Origin: Diphasiastrum complanatum
Lineage: Eukaryota; Streptophyta; Lycopodiopsida; Lycopodiales; Lycopodiaceae
Direction: 5' to 3'
Length of the DNA: 64,000 nucleotides
NCBI GenBank assembly: GCA_029204225.1
Contig: CM055099.1
Coordinates: 57,981,982 to 58,045,981 of the forward strand
A program made the position numbers and the translations under genes. Positions 10,610 to 21,721 of this stretch are shown here, one piece after another (the stretch's first letter is position 1; every line of letters begins with the position of its first letter). The notes under the pieces are model-generated. The model ran no database searches. It worked only from the letters and a program-made list of their open reading frames with translations, and was not told where the DNA came from.

Positions 10610-11758
10610 TCAAAAATAGAAGTGTTTAGGAATATCATATTGCAGCAATGTAAGCTCTAATCGAATGTGATCGAGTGTCCAATCTTCTTCCACCTCAATT
10701 GTTGTAAGAGTAGAATTATTCTTCCTCACTTGGATTTCTATTTGATCTTGATGATTCGCTGTAAAATCCTGATCCAATGCTTTCCATCCATTGCCAACTT
10801 TGGACCATCTTCTATAATAAAATGTTAAAAGAAAGCACTTGTTTTTCTATAAGATATCTAAATTTCATTGACGATCTATTAACTATGCACTCGATATTGC
10901 CATTACTCTTTTTATCCCAATGATCATCAAGGAGGCTAGAAAACATATTGTCTATAAAATCACTACAAATAAACATTGTCACTGTTCTTCGAATATTACA
11001 TTCAACAAAAAAATCAACAAATATTGCAAAAGGCAAAAACCAGTGCAATCTATTGTTTTTTGAACCTGTGCTACATTTCATACAGTTTCGAATGTCCATA
11101 AAAAACCTTGAACGGAAGCTCTTTGCTATGGTGGAATCTGGAGGAATCCATTCTTCGCTTGAGAAAGAGGGTAATGATCGCCTCTAATTTTCCACCTAAA
11201 CTAGATGGTGTGTAAAATGAATCATAGAAGAAAATACAAGAATCCAAAAGTGATCTCGTGGAGCGGTTCTTGTACTGCAGAAGACCGAAATCAGAATGAA
11301 TAACGTCCATGATGCCGACAAGGGATTGTATAGGTTGCCATTCGATTATGCTTGATGGATACAAATCTGCACAAATTCATAAAACTATATGTCATTTAAA
11401 TACTCAGATACACGTCTAAATGATTAATGCAAAGCTCAAAGCAAAATATTCTCCAAAATTTACAATTGCATTTGAGTCTGTCATTTGAACTTACGCCTTC
11501 CACTCTAATTTCCTTATGCATGTAGACATGTTGAATCAAGACCTCTGAAATGGATCGACCACCGGGTGAAACTTTGAAGTCTAAAATTCTACCTTTCCAA
11601 AAATTCCTATAATCCATATTTGATTTTCTTTTTTTACCAAAAAAACCTCTTGATGAGGGATGCATGAGAACCCAGTGAAATTTTCTATAGATACGTGGTA
11701 TCCAAGAGCCATCAGAGTCTTTCTCATTGTGGTCTACGGCTTTCGGAAGCCATTGCAA
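10610..11758 (-). pseudogene. Gene Y: multi-exon gene remnant ending in a ubiquitin-like-style domain
   Basis: Candidate first block 11,758 to about 11,500 (MQWLPKAVDHNEKD... to HKEIRVEG) ends at an excellent donor, GTAAGT. The next block starts after GAATTTGTGCAG (about 11,367) with LYPSSIIEWQPIQSL. It shifts frame near 11,170 into EEWIPPDSTIAKSF and NNRLHWFLPFAIF, loosely Ulp1-like. The last block (about 10,815-10,610) contains IEVEEDWTLDHIRLELTLLQ and stops at 10,610. That block is clearly homologous to the plus-strand exon at 58,280-58,429. The pattern W-T-L-D-x-I-R followed by a hydrophobic F-x-F is typical of small ubiquitin-like or PB1-like modules, but I do not claim a specific family. 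The frameshift and the lack of a clean splice between the last two blocks indicate a pseudogene. Confidence 0.4.
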
Positions 11759-11951
11759 AGCTAAAAGAAGATGAACTACGGAGTCTGAAACAAAATGTAG
11801 TTGAATCAGTATGAAGATAAATAACCAAATATGTAATAAATCTTGGCGGTCTTTCGTAAATCATATATGTTACTCTAACTATAGTTAGATCAAATAGACT
11901 TACTTTAACCACAAGTGTTAGGTCCCAGGCACTCAAGAAACTCACGGGCAA

Positions 11952-14423
11952 CAGTTACGGTCCAATCACAAGTCAGGACCCTGCCCGGCGGGAGTTTTGA
12001 ATTGTATAAAAATATGACCGGAAAGTTCCAAAAAAGAAATCGACCGACAAACAACGTTACGGTCTTTCACAGGTGTAAATATATAACTAGGCCAAGTGTA
12101 CGTCGAATAGTTGAAAAGTAAAAAACAACATCTTTACAAAAGGCCCTTTTGGTGCTCGAAACTCCTCTAATGTGAAGGCTTGACGAATCAGGAGATTTTA
12201 TGAATCTTTTAATGCTATATGCATGGAGCGTAGATCTATTCTACAAGTGAAGGGACTAGAGAGAAGATTTGCATAGTCTCAAGTTGATGTGAAGTAGTTA
12301 GCATAACTGTTTTTGGGTGGATGAACAACGCCATTAATCGCCGCCACGCACCGCCCGACTTTTCTCCCAAACAGTGGCCAAAATTTTCAAATTTGGATTC
12401 GCGTGGATTATCCATGCGAAAAAAACCTTCAACGCCATTGACCATAGTCACTGGTGAAGTTGTCGGAATTGTTCTCAAAAACAATTTTTGTGTGGATTAT
12501 CCACAATCAGAATTTCAAAATTTTGACTAAGTAGTGTGGGTCACATGAATACATTGCATGGATAAATTTAGAGTTTTCTAGTTGTGAAAGGCTTAAATCA
12601 TTGCCAGTCAACACGCAAAAGCCTCGCGACACTGACCATCTTTTTGCCCATTTTCTTTGTGCCCATTTTTTGGACTATATCTTTTGAAAACATTACAAAT
12701 TAGCCCTGGATACCCTTTCCTCTCGTGTAACCTTGAATGATGAAAAGTGTTGTGCATTTGTAGCTAAAAATCATGTAAGTTGAAGTACTCATGTCTAATT
12801 ATTATGTTATTATTGGGTTAGCTATAGGGATGATGTAATAATGGGCTCATAACCCTTGTGAGTAGGGGGAGGGTGACTCCAGAGTTTCTACTTCTTTTCT
12901 CTCTCAGATCTACGTGTATTCATCTTTTTGTCAAGATCAATACACCTAAAATCTATTACCTATAATGAAAACATTGTTGTAGATCAAGAGCTTATAAGAT
13001 GCCAAGTCACGAGACTATGCATCAAGAAGAGACTTTGGTCAAGCCATGTAGTTTTAACTAACGTTCAGCAGACTGTGAAGTAAGACTTGAATTACCCTCA
13101 AATATGTTAAATGTCCTCTATTGTATTAAGCACTCGATCCTGATCATGATAATTACCTCTAAATTGCAATAGCGCATCTAGTAGGCGAATCATGCAAGTA
13201 TCAAGAAACCAATTTGGTATTCAATAATCTTTTCTTGATATTGATCCGTTCGTAATTCATGTGATAGTATGATCAATAACTAGTCTACATGTGCTCTTCC
13301 TTTTTTCGAGTTGACTATCAAGCAAGTTCTACAAAAGGAGAATTATCATATAAATAACAAATTTATTGCGGCATCCTTCTGAGATAAATCCTCCTTTTCA
13401 GGCAATTTCCTGCACATTGATAGATCTGAATAAGACAGCACATTATACAATGATTCATCGTACACATCGGTCTTGTGATGCAAAAATGTCAGGTACCGAG
13501 TGGAAGCTCACACTATTGAGAGCATTCCAGGCGGAGAAGCTTACAACAGCGATGATACCCTTAAGACTTCAAAACGAAACTGAGAAGAATTACTCTGCAA
13601 GCATTTTATCTTCTAGAGCAACACCATGAGCAAGCAACGAGCTCGCGATGGTAAGATCAGTATACGCTCTTGAACTTGTGCAATTAAAACTAGGATTGCA
13701 TAGAAGAAATCTAGACGATGAAAGAACTATTATATTAGTTTATATTTTGCCAGATTTCTACGTCAAGATCTAACTGGAAACGATTGACGTGATTGCACAA
13801 ACTAGAAACATCGTTTGTAAGTAACTATCTAGCTGAAAACGATACATCATTCAACAAGAACCATGAGAACAGCTTTGTAGTCTGAGTCGAGCTAAATTTA
13901 TTCATGGATTTAAAATTTCTTTCAGAGGGCAGTATGTACAAGATCACGAGATTCAAAAGAGCTTATGTTATATTACCAAGTAAAGTTGCACATTCCTGAC
14001 AAAATTACAGCCGCAATAAAAATACTGCAGCGAGCCAGTATCCGACAACACTGTATTTTCTGCTGCGTCAAAGACAGCAGCTGATATATCGATGCTATCT
14101 GCGCTGAAAATGGGTTTTGACCGCGGGTGTTTGTCATCCCATGATTAAGTTTCGTATCTAAATAGTGGTTCTTACTGTAGCAACCTACTGAAATCTACGA
14201 GATTATCAGTTTATGATAAACCCAAGCTTCCGAATGCTCAGTTTTTGGAGCTCAAATTTCCCGTGGTGCGTTACTTTACAGATTAGGCTCCTAGCATACT
14301 GAAACTTCCAAGATCGTTAGGATTTGATGCTTTCTGAATCAATCCGAGTTTTATAAATGGCATCATGCATGTCGTGCTGTCATGTCTTCAAAATTTTCTC
14401 ACTTCGTTAGGCCCGCACGTCAC
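11952..14423. other. Intergenic region downstream of the MATE gene
   Basis: No convincing gene. An imperfect repeat pairs GATTCGCGTGGATTATCCATGCG (about 12,398) with GTGTGGATTATCCACAATC (about 12,490). Other short open frames show no motifs. The part nearest 14,424 should include the MATE 3' UTR, but no clear polyadenylation signal was identified. Confidence 0.5.
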
Positions 14424-16818
14424 CTATTCTGCGATAGAGGGTGAATGGACTACCTTGATTGAAATTAATGCCGTCTCCTCGTCATTCTTCTCATCAAAGA
14501 CATACTCTAGACTATCTTTCATCTCCATATGATGTGGTGAACATTCGGAATGAAAATCTGAAATTTTGACTGCCTGAGTAGGAGCTGTCAACAATTTAGC
14601 TCGAGCAGCCTGAAGAGCCCAATCAGTGCGCATCAATATGATAAGCATAAGCACTGCACACGTCCCTTGAGCTGCCAGTAATCCGAACCATAGACCTACA
14701 AATCCAACATTGAACAGAAAACCAAGCAACATCGCGACAGGCATTCCCACAAAGTAAAATGATCCGAGATTGATGTTAGCGCCAGTTGAAGGCCTTGCAC
14801 TTCCCCTGAGAACTCCACAGCCAGTGGTTTGTGGGCAATTTCCAATTTCGCAGAGGCCAACCACGGGCAGTGCAAGAGCTGTCAGGGAGAGAATTGCTTT
14901 ATCAGAAGTAAATATCGAGCCCCATGCATGCCGCATGGTGGTGGTAAAAGTCATTGCAATGACGCCCAGAACTGAAGCGCAGCCGAGCGCAACGAGCATT
15001 GATATCCGAGCCTTTGCCGGTCTGTTTGCTCCAAGCTCGTTTCCCACTCTGGTTGATACAGCTAAGCTAAGAGAAGAAGGAAAGATGTAAACAAGAGCAG
15101 TTGTTTGGATGAGAATTCCCATAGTGGCTACAGCTGCTTGGGCATTAACTAGCAAACCAGAAAATATGATCATTAACTCGTACCACCACCACTCTAGACA
15201 TACTGATACACAACTTGGAATAGCTAGATTGAGCAAAGGTTTCCAGTCCTTCAGGCATTCAGAAGACCAACCTTCCCAAGACTTCTTGTAGATCCCTGAG
15301 AAGCGAAGATAGCCGATGAGAAGAAAAACCAAATTGAAGTTAGTCCACGAAGCTCCGAGAGCCACTCCACGAATACCCATTTTCATGTAGAGAACAAGAA
15401 ATAGGTTGATCGGGACATGCAAGGTAAGAGCGACTGCTGCACACAATGTGAGAGGGAGAGTTATTTTTTGAGTGCGCAGATAAATCCTGAGTGGATTCAA
15501 AACAGCTTGTGCCAGCAGATCTGGAAGAGAGAAAATCAGATATATACTAGCCATGTGTGTAATGCTTTTCTCTTGACCACACCATAACAGAATTCTCTCC
15601 ATGTTGACCCATAGAAATCCTATAGGCAAGCATGCACATATCAAAAAGACAATTGTTCTTTGCAATGTTAGACCCATGAGGCCCCATCTTCCTGCTCCGA
15701 ATGCTTGACCACATATGGGCTCCATCCCCATCGAGAGGCCTGCCAACACGGAATAGCCTGTGATGTTTGCGAAACCAATGGCTAAAGATCCTCCTGCTAG
15801 CTCCAATTCTCCCAGATGGCCCAGAAACAGCATGGAAATCATCGCTCTGGCATACAGTAGCAGTCCCATGACAACCATTGGACAAGCTATACTGCCAATC
15901 TGCTTCAGCTCTTCTATAACCTGGCCAATGATTACGAAAAACATCAGAATACTCACTTTTCCTTTATTGCGCCTGATTAACGTCAACATCTGAGGAGCCA
16001 GAAGACAACGATTGCATCTGATATGCGATGATATCCACATACATCACATGTCCATCCTTTTTTCTTACAAAACTGATACCAGGGACGCACATGCCATCGT
16101 CGGAATCTTGGTAAGACAAAAAATAAATGCAGTACAGCCTAAGCTCAGAACAAATTTGACGTAAGGTGCTAGTGTTGCCACTGTAATCTAACCCTTCAGG
16201 CAACCTTCTACCGAAATGACATGATCAACCAATAAGCAGGAATGCAGGAATGCTACAAGCATTTCCGAGCTGCGTTGATCCTATTCAATGCTAACGTTGC
16301 CTTGAAACAGAAAACAAAGTTGATAAACACCAGTTCCCTTCAGGTAAGTGTACAGATCAAGTCAAAATTTATCGGAGGAACTACAACACGCATGCATGAA
16401 GCGATCACAATGAAAAATAGAAGATTTATACGCAGTCTTTGTTGATCATTCGTAGGCATTCACTTTGGAGTAACGTTGCTACGAAACGTAACAGGAGAAA
16501 CGTGGAACTTATTCTACTCATTCAAAAGAGCTTCGTATTCATTAGACATGTAACAGAGAAACAAAAAGTGTCATCGCTGAATGGATACAGCATACATCCA
16601 ACACATCTAAAACATTTGCTGAATGTTACCTCAGGAAAGGTTGGCCAGCGCTTAAGCTCGTCAGATTCAGAATCAAATAGCTGGTCATCACTGGCCTCGG
16701 ATGTCTTGGCTTCACAAACAGGTAGAGTTGCAACTATCCGCGACATCTGTGGTGCTGATTTGCTCAGCTTCTGTGTGTCAGAGTCTTCTGGGCAATCACA
16801 GTAGTTTAACCTGCACAT
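14424..16818 (-). CDS. MATE-family efflux transporter (ABS3/ADS, DTX48-like group)
   Basis: This is the one intact host gene. Exon 1 (16,818-16,630, 63 codons) starts MCRLNYCDCPED and ends CCTGAG|GTAACA. Exon 2 (15,920-14,424) follows TTGGCCAG. The 709-bp intron joins TFPE to VIEELKQIGSIACPM in phase 0, giving 561 residues. Exon 2 reading frame alone extends upstream into the intron, but the spliced form gives the expected acidic N-terminus before the first helix. The protein has about twelve hydrophobic segments and signature blocks of this plant MATE group: MLFLGHLGELELAGGSLAIGF, GYSVLAGLSMGMEPICGQAF, SVCLEWWWYE, STRVGNELGA and CPQTTGCGVLRGSARP. MATE proteins export organic compounds by proton or sodium antiport; members of this group act at endosomal or other membranes in Arabidopsis. 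The substrate cannot be inferred here. Confidence 0.93.
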
Positions 16819-17384
16819 TGTGTCAGTAGGCTTTGGAGGCCGGCACCTTCTATATTTGAAGGGGGGCCGTATATCAGTGATAGGTGATACAAAAAAACAA
16901 CCGAAAGAAAATTGGAACTTGGGAAGAAACTCTCAAGCTTTCCCCATTATAAGATTGGGATTGCGATTGGCTTGACGGGTATTGAATCTTCGACTTTAAG
17001 TCTTGCCTACCTAAGCCTAAATCTGGGTATTCGGAACAAAACAAAACAAATGTCAAGGCATAAATCAATTGTCTGGACTCTTGAGCTACAGAGTTGATTC
17101 TTTCTATCCTCTTCCTGAAATTTACCGTCAACTGATTTCTAGACCACTTCTTTCAACCTGCAAGGTCTTAGAAGCTACACTCTCCCATCATTCATTGACT
17201 CTACGTGACCTCAACCAAAAGAATCAGCAATTCTCGTAACTTGCAAATCAAGCCAGAGTTCTAGATTTCTGACACTAGCAAAGCTGATTCCTTGACTGTA
17301 TTACACAATCACAACCTGGCTCCCTCTTGCACACACCCTCCTTTCAGCGTCTCGCTGTTTCAATAATGGAAGACAAGCGGTGTG

Positions 17385-17392
17385 AATTTATA
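17385..17392 (-). promoter_or_regulatory. Candidate TATA box of the MATE gene
   Basis: TATAAATT on the minus strand (CACTATAAATTCAC context) lies about 570 bp upstream of the MATE start codon. It is the best core-promoter candidate in the 16,819-17,500 interval. It implies a 5' leader of roughly 535 nt, possibly with an intron. Confidence 0.4.
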
Positions 17393-17516
17393 GTGCAGGC
17401 AGACACGGCATAGCCTTAGGCCCTTAGGGGATGGATGAGGCGTAGGCAACCGTGACTGAAAGCAGCCTTAGATCATAGATGTTGGTTGAGCGCAGCCGCA
17501 GAAAGGTAAAAGAAAG

Positions 17517-17999
17517 TTGGCTGGTCATATGTTGGCATGTGTTGCTTTGTCTCTTGTACAACTGCGATCATACGTGAGCAATACGCAAATGGAGAGGGAC
17601 ATAGCACCCACAGCTACTCTAGGGAAGGATAGCATGCCCCGTGCAATCACCACGAGAATAGTTAGCGTTCAAAGGATTGGGATATCACTTATGGCGATGG
17701 CAGATGATAATGGTATCGCAGGAGTCAATATCTCTATAGAAATTGTTGAGACGACTGAGAAAGCTGCTCAGGCATATGAAGAAGGATTGCTTGTGGATGC
17801 AGAAGAAACACGATGCTTTCAAGCAAGCGGGAAGGCAGGCATTAAGACCAGTTCGTACCTGCGGATACCAAGAATGTTGAAGGAGTGTGCGACACAACAC
17901 ACATTTGTGACAAACATACGGTTATTGAGGAGGAAATTAGCTAGATGTAGCATGAATAATAGCCGGCCACATGCATTTTATCATGGAATGGATGAGTAA
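17517..17999 (+). other. 160-codon open frame, doubtful gene
   Basis: An uninterrupted frame starts MAGHMLACVALSLVQ and ends HAFYHGMDE. Its length is more than expected by chance, but composition is unremarkable, no domain is recognisable and no neighbouring exon supports it. It lies divergently upstream of the MATE gene. It could be a small lineage-specific gene, a long-decayed exon or chance. Confidence 0.2.
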
Positions 18000-18484
18000 A
18001 TTATTATGTGCATCCATTGTTAAGCAACTAGTGGTTGTTGTATACAACATATATACAATAGTACCAAGCCAATGGTGCTCGTAAAAAATTGACAAATACA
18101 AACAACCCAATTGCTGAAATTCATTTTTTATCACTTTATTTTAGATTTATAAGTTTTTTATATGGCTCAAAATCAGTTGCGTTTAGTTATAAATCTTAGG
18201 TTATTGATTTCTTATGATTTCCTAGTGATGACATTGGAAGGAACCAAGGCAACACATTAATTCTTATTCCTTATATTTTGGAGTTTATTGAGCTCTTATG
18301 ATTTCATGTGCTGACACTAGAAGGACAGATCAAGGATCTGGATGTGGAATTCATCATATGACATTTGAATGCAAGAAAAACAAGGTGACCTAGACATCAT
18401 GAGAAGCTTTGCCTTATGCATAGCACTCAAATCTTTGGAAAATTAACAAAAAACAAAGATTGCATTGAAAGAGAAATTTAAAAT
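18000..18484. other. AT-rich intergenic, no feature recognised
   Basis: Contains two similar segments (TTATTGATTTCTTATGATTTCCTAGTGATGACATTGGAAGGA near 18,202 and TTATTGAGCTCTTATGATTTCATGTGCTGACACTAGAAGGA near 18,286, quoted only as positions of an imperfect direct repeat). No coding evidence. Confidence 0.4.
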
Positions 18485-18499
18485 TACAAAAGTCCCTTT

Positions 18500-18875
18500 G
18501 TAATGCAAAAGGCAAAAGCAAGTGGTCTAAAGGGCAAGATCAAGATGAGACTTCCTCTTTTGGCAAAAAGAAAGATAAATCAAAGTGATCAAGATGAGAC
18601 TTCCTCTTTTGGCATCAAAGGGCATTTTTCTAATCATTTACCTCAAAAAGAAGAGATATCAAAGATAATGCAAGAAAATCTAACTCTAGATGAGGATGGT
18701 GTTGGTAATCAAAACTCAAATGATGATGCTTTTGTGATGTCTTTGTGTTTGATTGCTAATGTTGGAGATATGGTCCTTTGTAGATTAATAGTGCAAGCAG
18801 GTTGTTGGTGGAACAAACTATGCCTTCCTAACCTCTTTTGATGAACCTACATCTGTAGATGATGTAAGAAAAATT
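18500..18875 (+). mobile_element. Internally deleted fragment of the Copia-1 family
   Basis: Sequence matching the Copia-1 GAG zinc-knuckle region (AAGCAAGTGGTCTAAAGGG, TGATGATGCTTTTGTGATG) runs to about 18,795, where the protease would start. It then jumps to the pre-RT linker (CTTTCCTAACCTCTTTTGATGA, at about 18,820; compare 4825 in Copia-1). About 1.4 kb of PR-INT is deleted. The segment GATCAAGATGAGACTTCCTC occurs twice (18,537 and 18,587), showing a small local duplication that also disrupted the zinc knuckle. Confidence 0.75.
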
Positions 18876-18961
18876 GTAATTATTCTTCCACATAGAACAT
18901 AATGCAAGTTTGAATAAATCAAACTAATATCAGTGTCTTCAATCGGGTTTGTTTCTGATCT

Positions 18962-19855
18962 ATGTACTAATAGAACAATATTAGCTCTGATTGAATATGT
19001 GTGTGGAAATTATATGTGGAAGTAAGAGACAACTCAAGACAATTTTTAGACAATAAGAAACTATTGATCAAAAACGAATTTTTATAACTCTGAATCTGAA
19101 TCATCAATATACATCTCTTGCTGTCTTATTGTGAAAATCTGCAAAATTGGACCATCTCGCTGTTGTGTCTCTGATTGAGTTAGTGAGTTACAATGAGTAG
19201 TGCACATGTATTTATATTGCTACAGGATAGGTCTTTTGGCCTTTTATTTACAGGTCTTTTGGCCTTTTATTTCTATAAGAGTAGATATCTAACCGTTTAC
19301 GATGGTTGATATTCAAATAGCCCCCTGTTTCTAGGATCGAATAAATTCGGTTCGGGAATTATTCGCGACAGTCTATCTCTTTGTCTTAGCTTCGTGTTTC
19401 ACGAATTGTTCGCGACACTTGTATCTTCGCGACGTTTTCGTCTTTCGCAAATTGTTCGTGGTAGATGACAACTTTGAACATGAAGAAGAAATCTAGAATA
19501 TTTTGTGAACTGTTCGCGACAGTTTTCACGACAGGTGAGCTTGAAGAACAGTTCAGAAGATTTCACGAATTGTTTGCGACAATTTTGCGACATCTAAGGT
19601 TTGAACAAGAAACATAATATTTCACGACAAGATTTTGTTCATGAATCTTTTGAGCTTCAACAAGAAAAAAACATGAGCTTCTACAAGAAACTGTTTTGCG
19701 AATCTTTCGAGTTGACTGTAAGACAAAGTTCGCGAATCCTTCGAGGTTGATCACGAATAAAAATGTTTCGAGTTCGTGTTCGTTTCTTATCCTTTGTCAA
19801 GTAAACTGCGCACTTTGTTAGTAGAATCAAGATCTGTCTGATCAGTTGTTCTACA
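18962..19855 (-). repeat. 3' LTR of a minus-strand copia element, CGCGA-rich
   Basis: The right edge is set by a polypurine tract (ACTTTGAGAGGGAGC on the minus strand, about 19,856-19,870) followed by TGTAGAACAAC. A minus-strand TATA box (TATAAATA) lies near 19,211-19,218. The left edge is approximate, placed at TGTACTAATAGAACAAT. The LTR contains about seven copies of a TTGTTCGCGAC or TTCGCGAA-like motif between 19,340 and 19,740. The flanking RNase H tail confirms the orientation. Confidence 0.55.
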
Positions 19856-19871
19856 GCTCCCTCTCAAAGTG

Positions 19872-20010
19872 GGCAGTTGGATTAACCCCAATCTTCTACG
19901 TTGTTTTTCGAACAAAGCTTTACTGAGTGGCTTCTTAAAGATATCAGCTGTCATTTCCTCTGTGGGTATGAACACTGTCTTCAATATCTTCTTCTTGGTT
20001 TTGTGCTGTA
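19872..20010 (-). pseudogene. C-terminal RNase H tail of a copia pol
   Basis: The minus strand reads KTVFIPTEEMTADIFKKPLSK then KQRRRLGLIQLP, the usual end of a copia polyprotein just before the polypurine tract. Upstream pol sequence is absent; the frame breaks near 20,010-20,040, where leader-like sequence of a different element begins. This is a junction between two elements. Confidence 0.75.
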
Positions 20011-20040
20011 AAAACCTGGCTAGAAATTGAGAGAGATTCT

Positions 20041-20602
20041 TTGGGCTTTGTACAATCTCATCTTGAGAATTTTCTTGCAGCTACTTGCCTCACAGAGGTC
20101 GCCCTACCTCAAGGCACCTCATACAATTTACAGCATGTTAATTGGTGTGGTATTGCTTTCGAACAGACTGATTTTATGATAAAACCACCAACACCCCACG
20201 AAACCGGAAATTTCCGAAATTTCACGGATTTCCACCCAAATTGCTCCTGTAAATTGCCATGGCTCTCCATCACTACTCTTTGCATCCCATGCAAGCCCCG
20301 TTATTCCAAACGGCTGTCCACACAGTGAATAATAAGGCCATCGTCGATGATTTTCCCAAAACCATCGAAACTGCAAGATTTTTCGTGAATTCTCCCTAGA
20401 ATCCACCTACGATGATCGTTTTGATCTTCCCCAAAGCTCCGATCAAAGGAACTTTGCTGTCTCATGCCATCCAGACTGCCGATACCCCGTATAGAGTCCT
20501 CTCTCCTGAGACACTTTGAGTGCTATTTCTCCTGGTGAAATACGCTATCTCATAGCTCCACCAGATTGTGCATACCTGCATCACCCTGACGCTCTGATAC
20601 CA
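20041..20602 (-). mobile_element. Primer-binding site and leader of the AGTT-ended LTR element
   Basis: GCTCTGATACCA at 20,591-20,602 is the minus-strand primer-binding site (TGGTATCAGAGC). It lies directly against the LTR at 20,603. About 550 nt of leader follow to about 20,041, after which sequence switches to the RNase H tail of another element. No gag is present. The missing interior of this element probably lies at 41.6-44.8 kb (see findings). Confidence 0.6.
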
Positions 20603-20848
20603 AGTTGAAATTTTGATAGAATCTAGTGTAGTATGCAGATCACATCACACAATCACCATAGCCACTCCTCACAAGCTCTCATAGATGGCACAACAAAAGT
20701 TCATAGTTTACAAAGAAACATTGTACATATAGAGTATTCACAAACTGTATGGAAAGGCAGGTGTCCTGAAATTGGCCTACCACATATCAAACTAAGGTCG
20801 GGCCCAATATGGCCAAATTCGACCAACAAACTTGGGACATGCCCCCAA
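20603..20848 (-). repeat. AGTT-ended 5' LTR, left part (interrupted by Copia-2)
   Basis: On the minus strand the LTR ends ATTTCAACT immediately before the primer-binding site. It is split by Copia-2 after the target CCCAA (20,844-20,848) and continues at 26,991-27,217. The joined length is about 473 bp, matching the 470-bp copy at 44,808-45,277, to which it is clearly similar. An example shared block is GGGCCCAATATGGCCAAATTCG, near 20,802 on this strand. Confidence 0.85.
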
Positions 20849-21708
20849 TGATAAATTTTACAGTTTTTAGGACAATAATGATTGTACTTTACAATCATAT
20901 AGAGTTATTGGTTGCTTAATCAATGAATCTATCAAGTTATACACATTAGATCTTGATCTAGATTCACTACACTTGGATTTAAGCAAGAGCAATGGATCAA
21001 CACATCATTTTTAGTGAGAGCGGCTTCACACGTGTGGAGTATTGTCCACTGTACGGCCTGCACCTGAAACAACAAGTACAATGATACTAGATAGCAATCA
21101 TGCATAAAAATCACAAGACAAATGACTAGAAATCTCACAAAAGTGTAGAGTGCAAAAGTCTCATCAATTTTCTTAGCAAAATGATGATCCTTTTATGGAT
21201 CAAATACATCCATGAGTCTGGTACAGTCCAGCAGGCCTTCACACGTGTGAAGAGTGCCACATCACTCAGATTTGTCCATTTTATCCATCCTTGGTCCTTA
21301 TCCAATAGTTGACCTTCTAGAATATGACTAAAATCCAAAAGCTAGTCTCCTAGAATATAGGAATATTCCCTACAAAATAGGATCTAAGGAAAATGGTCAC
21401 CTCTTATCTTCTAGTACTCTATACACACGTGTGAACATCCACTTGCCATGTGGGAGCATTTACTCATGCACATGCAAGGAAAAGCTAATTTGTAGGTGAC
21501 TAGTCAACTTGACTAAAAACTAGTCATTTCATGTTCACACTAACTAGAATGATACAAAATCAATTTGGATATATACAAACATGAAAAGTACATCCTTTCA
21601 CACGTGGGAACAGGCTCCACACATGTGAAATCATATCATCAACATATTCTAATGTTTGATCAATATTTACATGAACCAATGTCAAGTGAGAAGTGACAAT
21701 TTTCAACA
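20849..21708 (-). repeat. 3' LTR of Copia-2
   Basis: On the minus strand this 860-bp LTR starts TGTTGAAAATTGTC and ends AAAATTTATCA. It is near-identical to 26,210-26,985 except for about 84 bp between 21,474 and 21,560 that the other copy lacks. It carries several CACACGTGTG-type palindromes (for example 21,030, 21,240 and 21,424). Confidence 0.93.
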
Positions 21709-21721
21709 CTCCTCCTCACTT
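21709..21721 (-). other. Polypurine tract of Copia-2
   Basis: AAGTGAGGAGGAG on the minus strand sits exactly between the pol stop codon and the 3' LTR, where plus-strand DNA synthesis is primed. Confidence 0.85.

Noticed and set aside
13366-13629. 87-codon plus-strand open frame
   Set aside because: No motif, no splice partners, composition like its surroundings.
15547-15885. 112-codon minus-strand frame inside the MATE exon
   Set aside because: Shadow of the MATE coding sequence in another frame.
18980-18995. GCTCTGATTGAAT as a primer-binding site
   Set aside because: Only the first eight bases agree with GCTCTGATACCA and it lies on the wrong side of the LTR; treated as chance.
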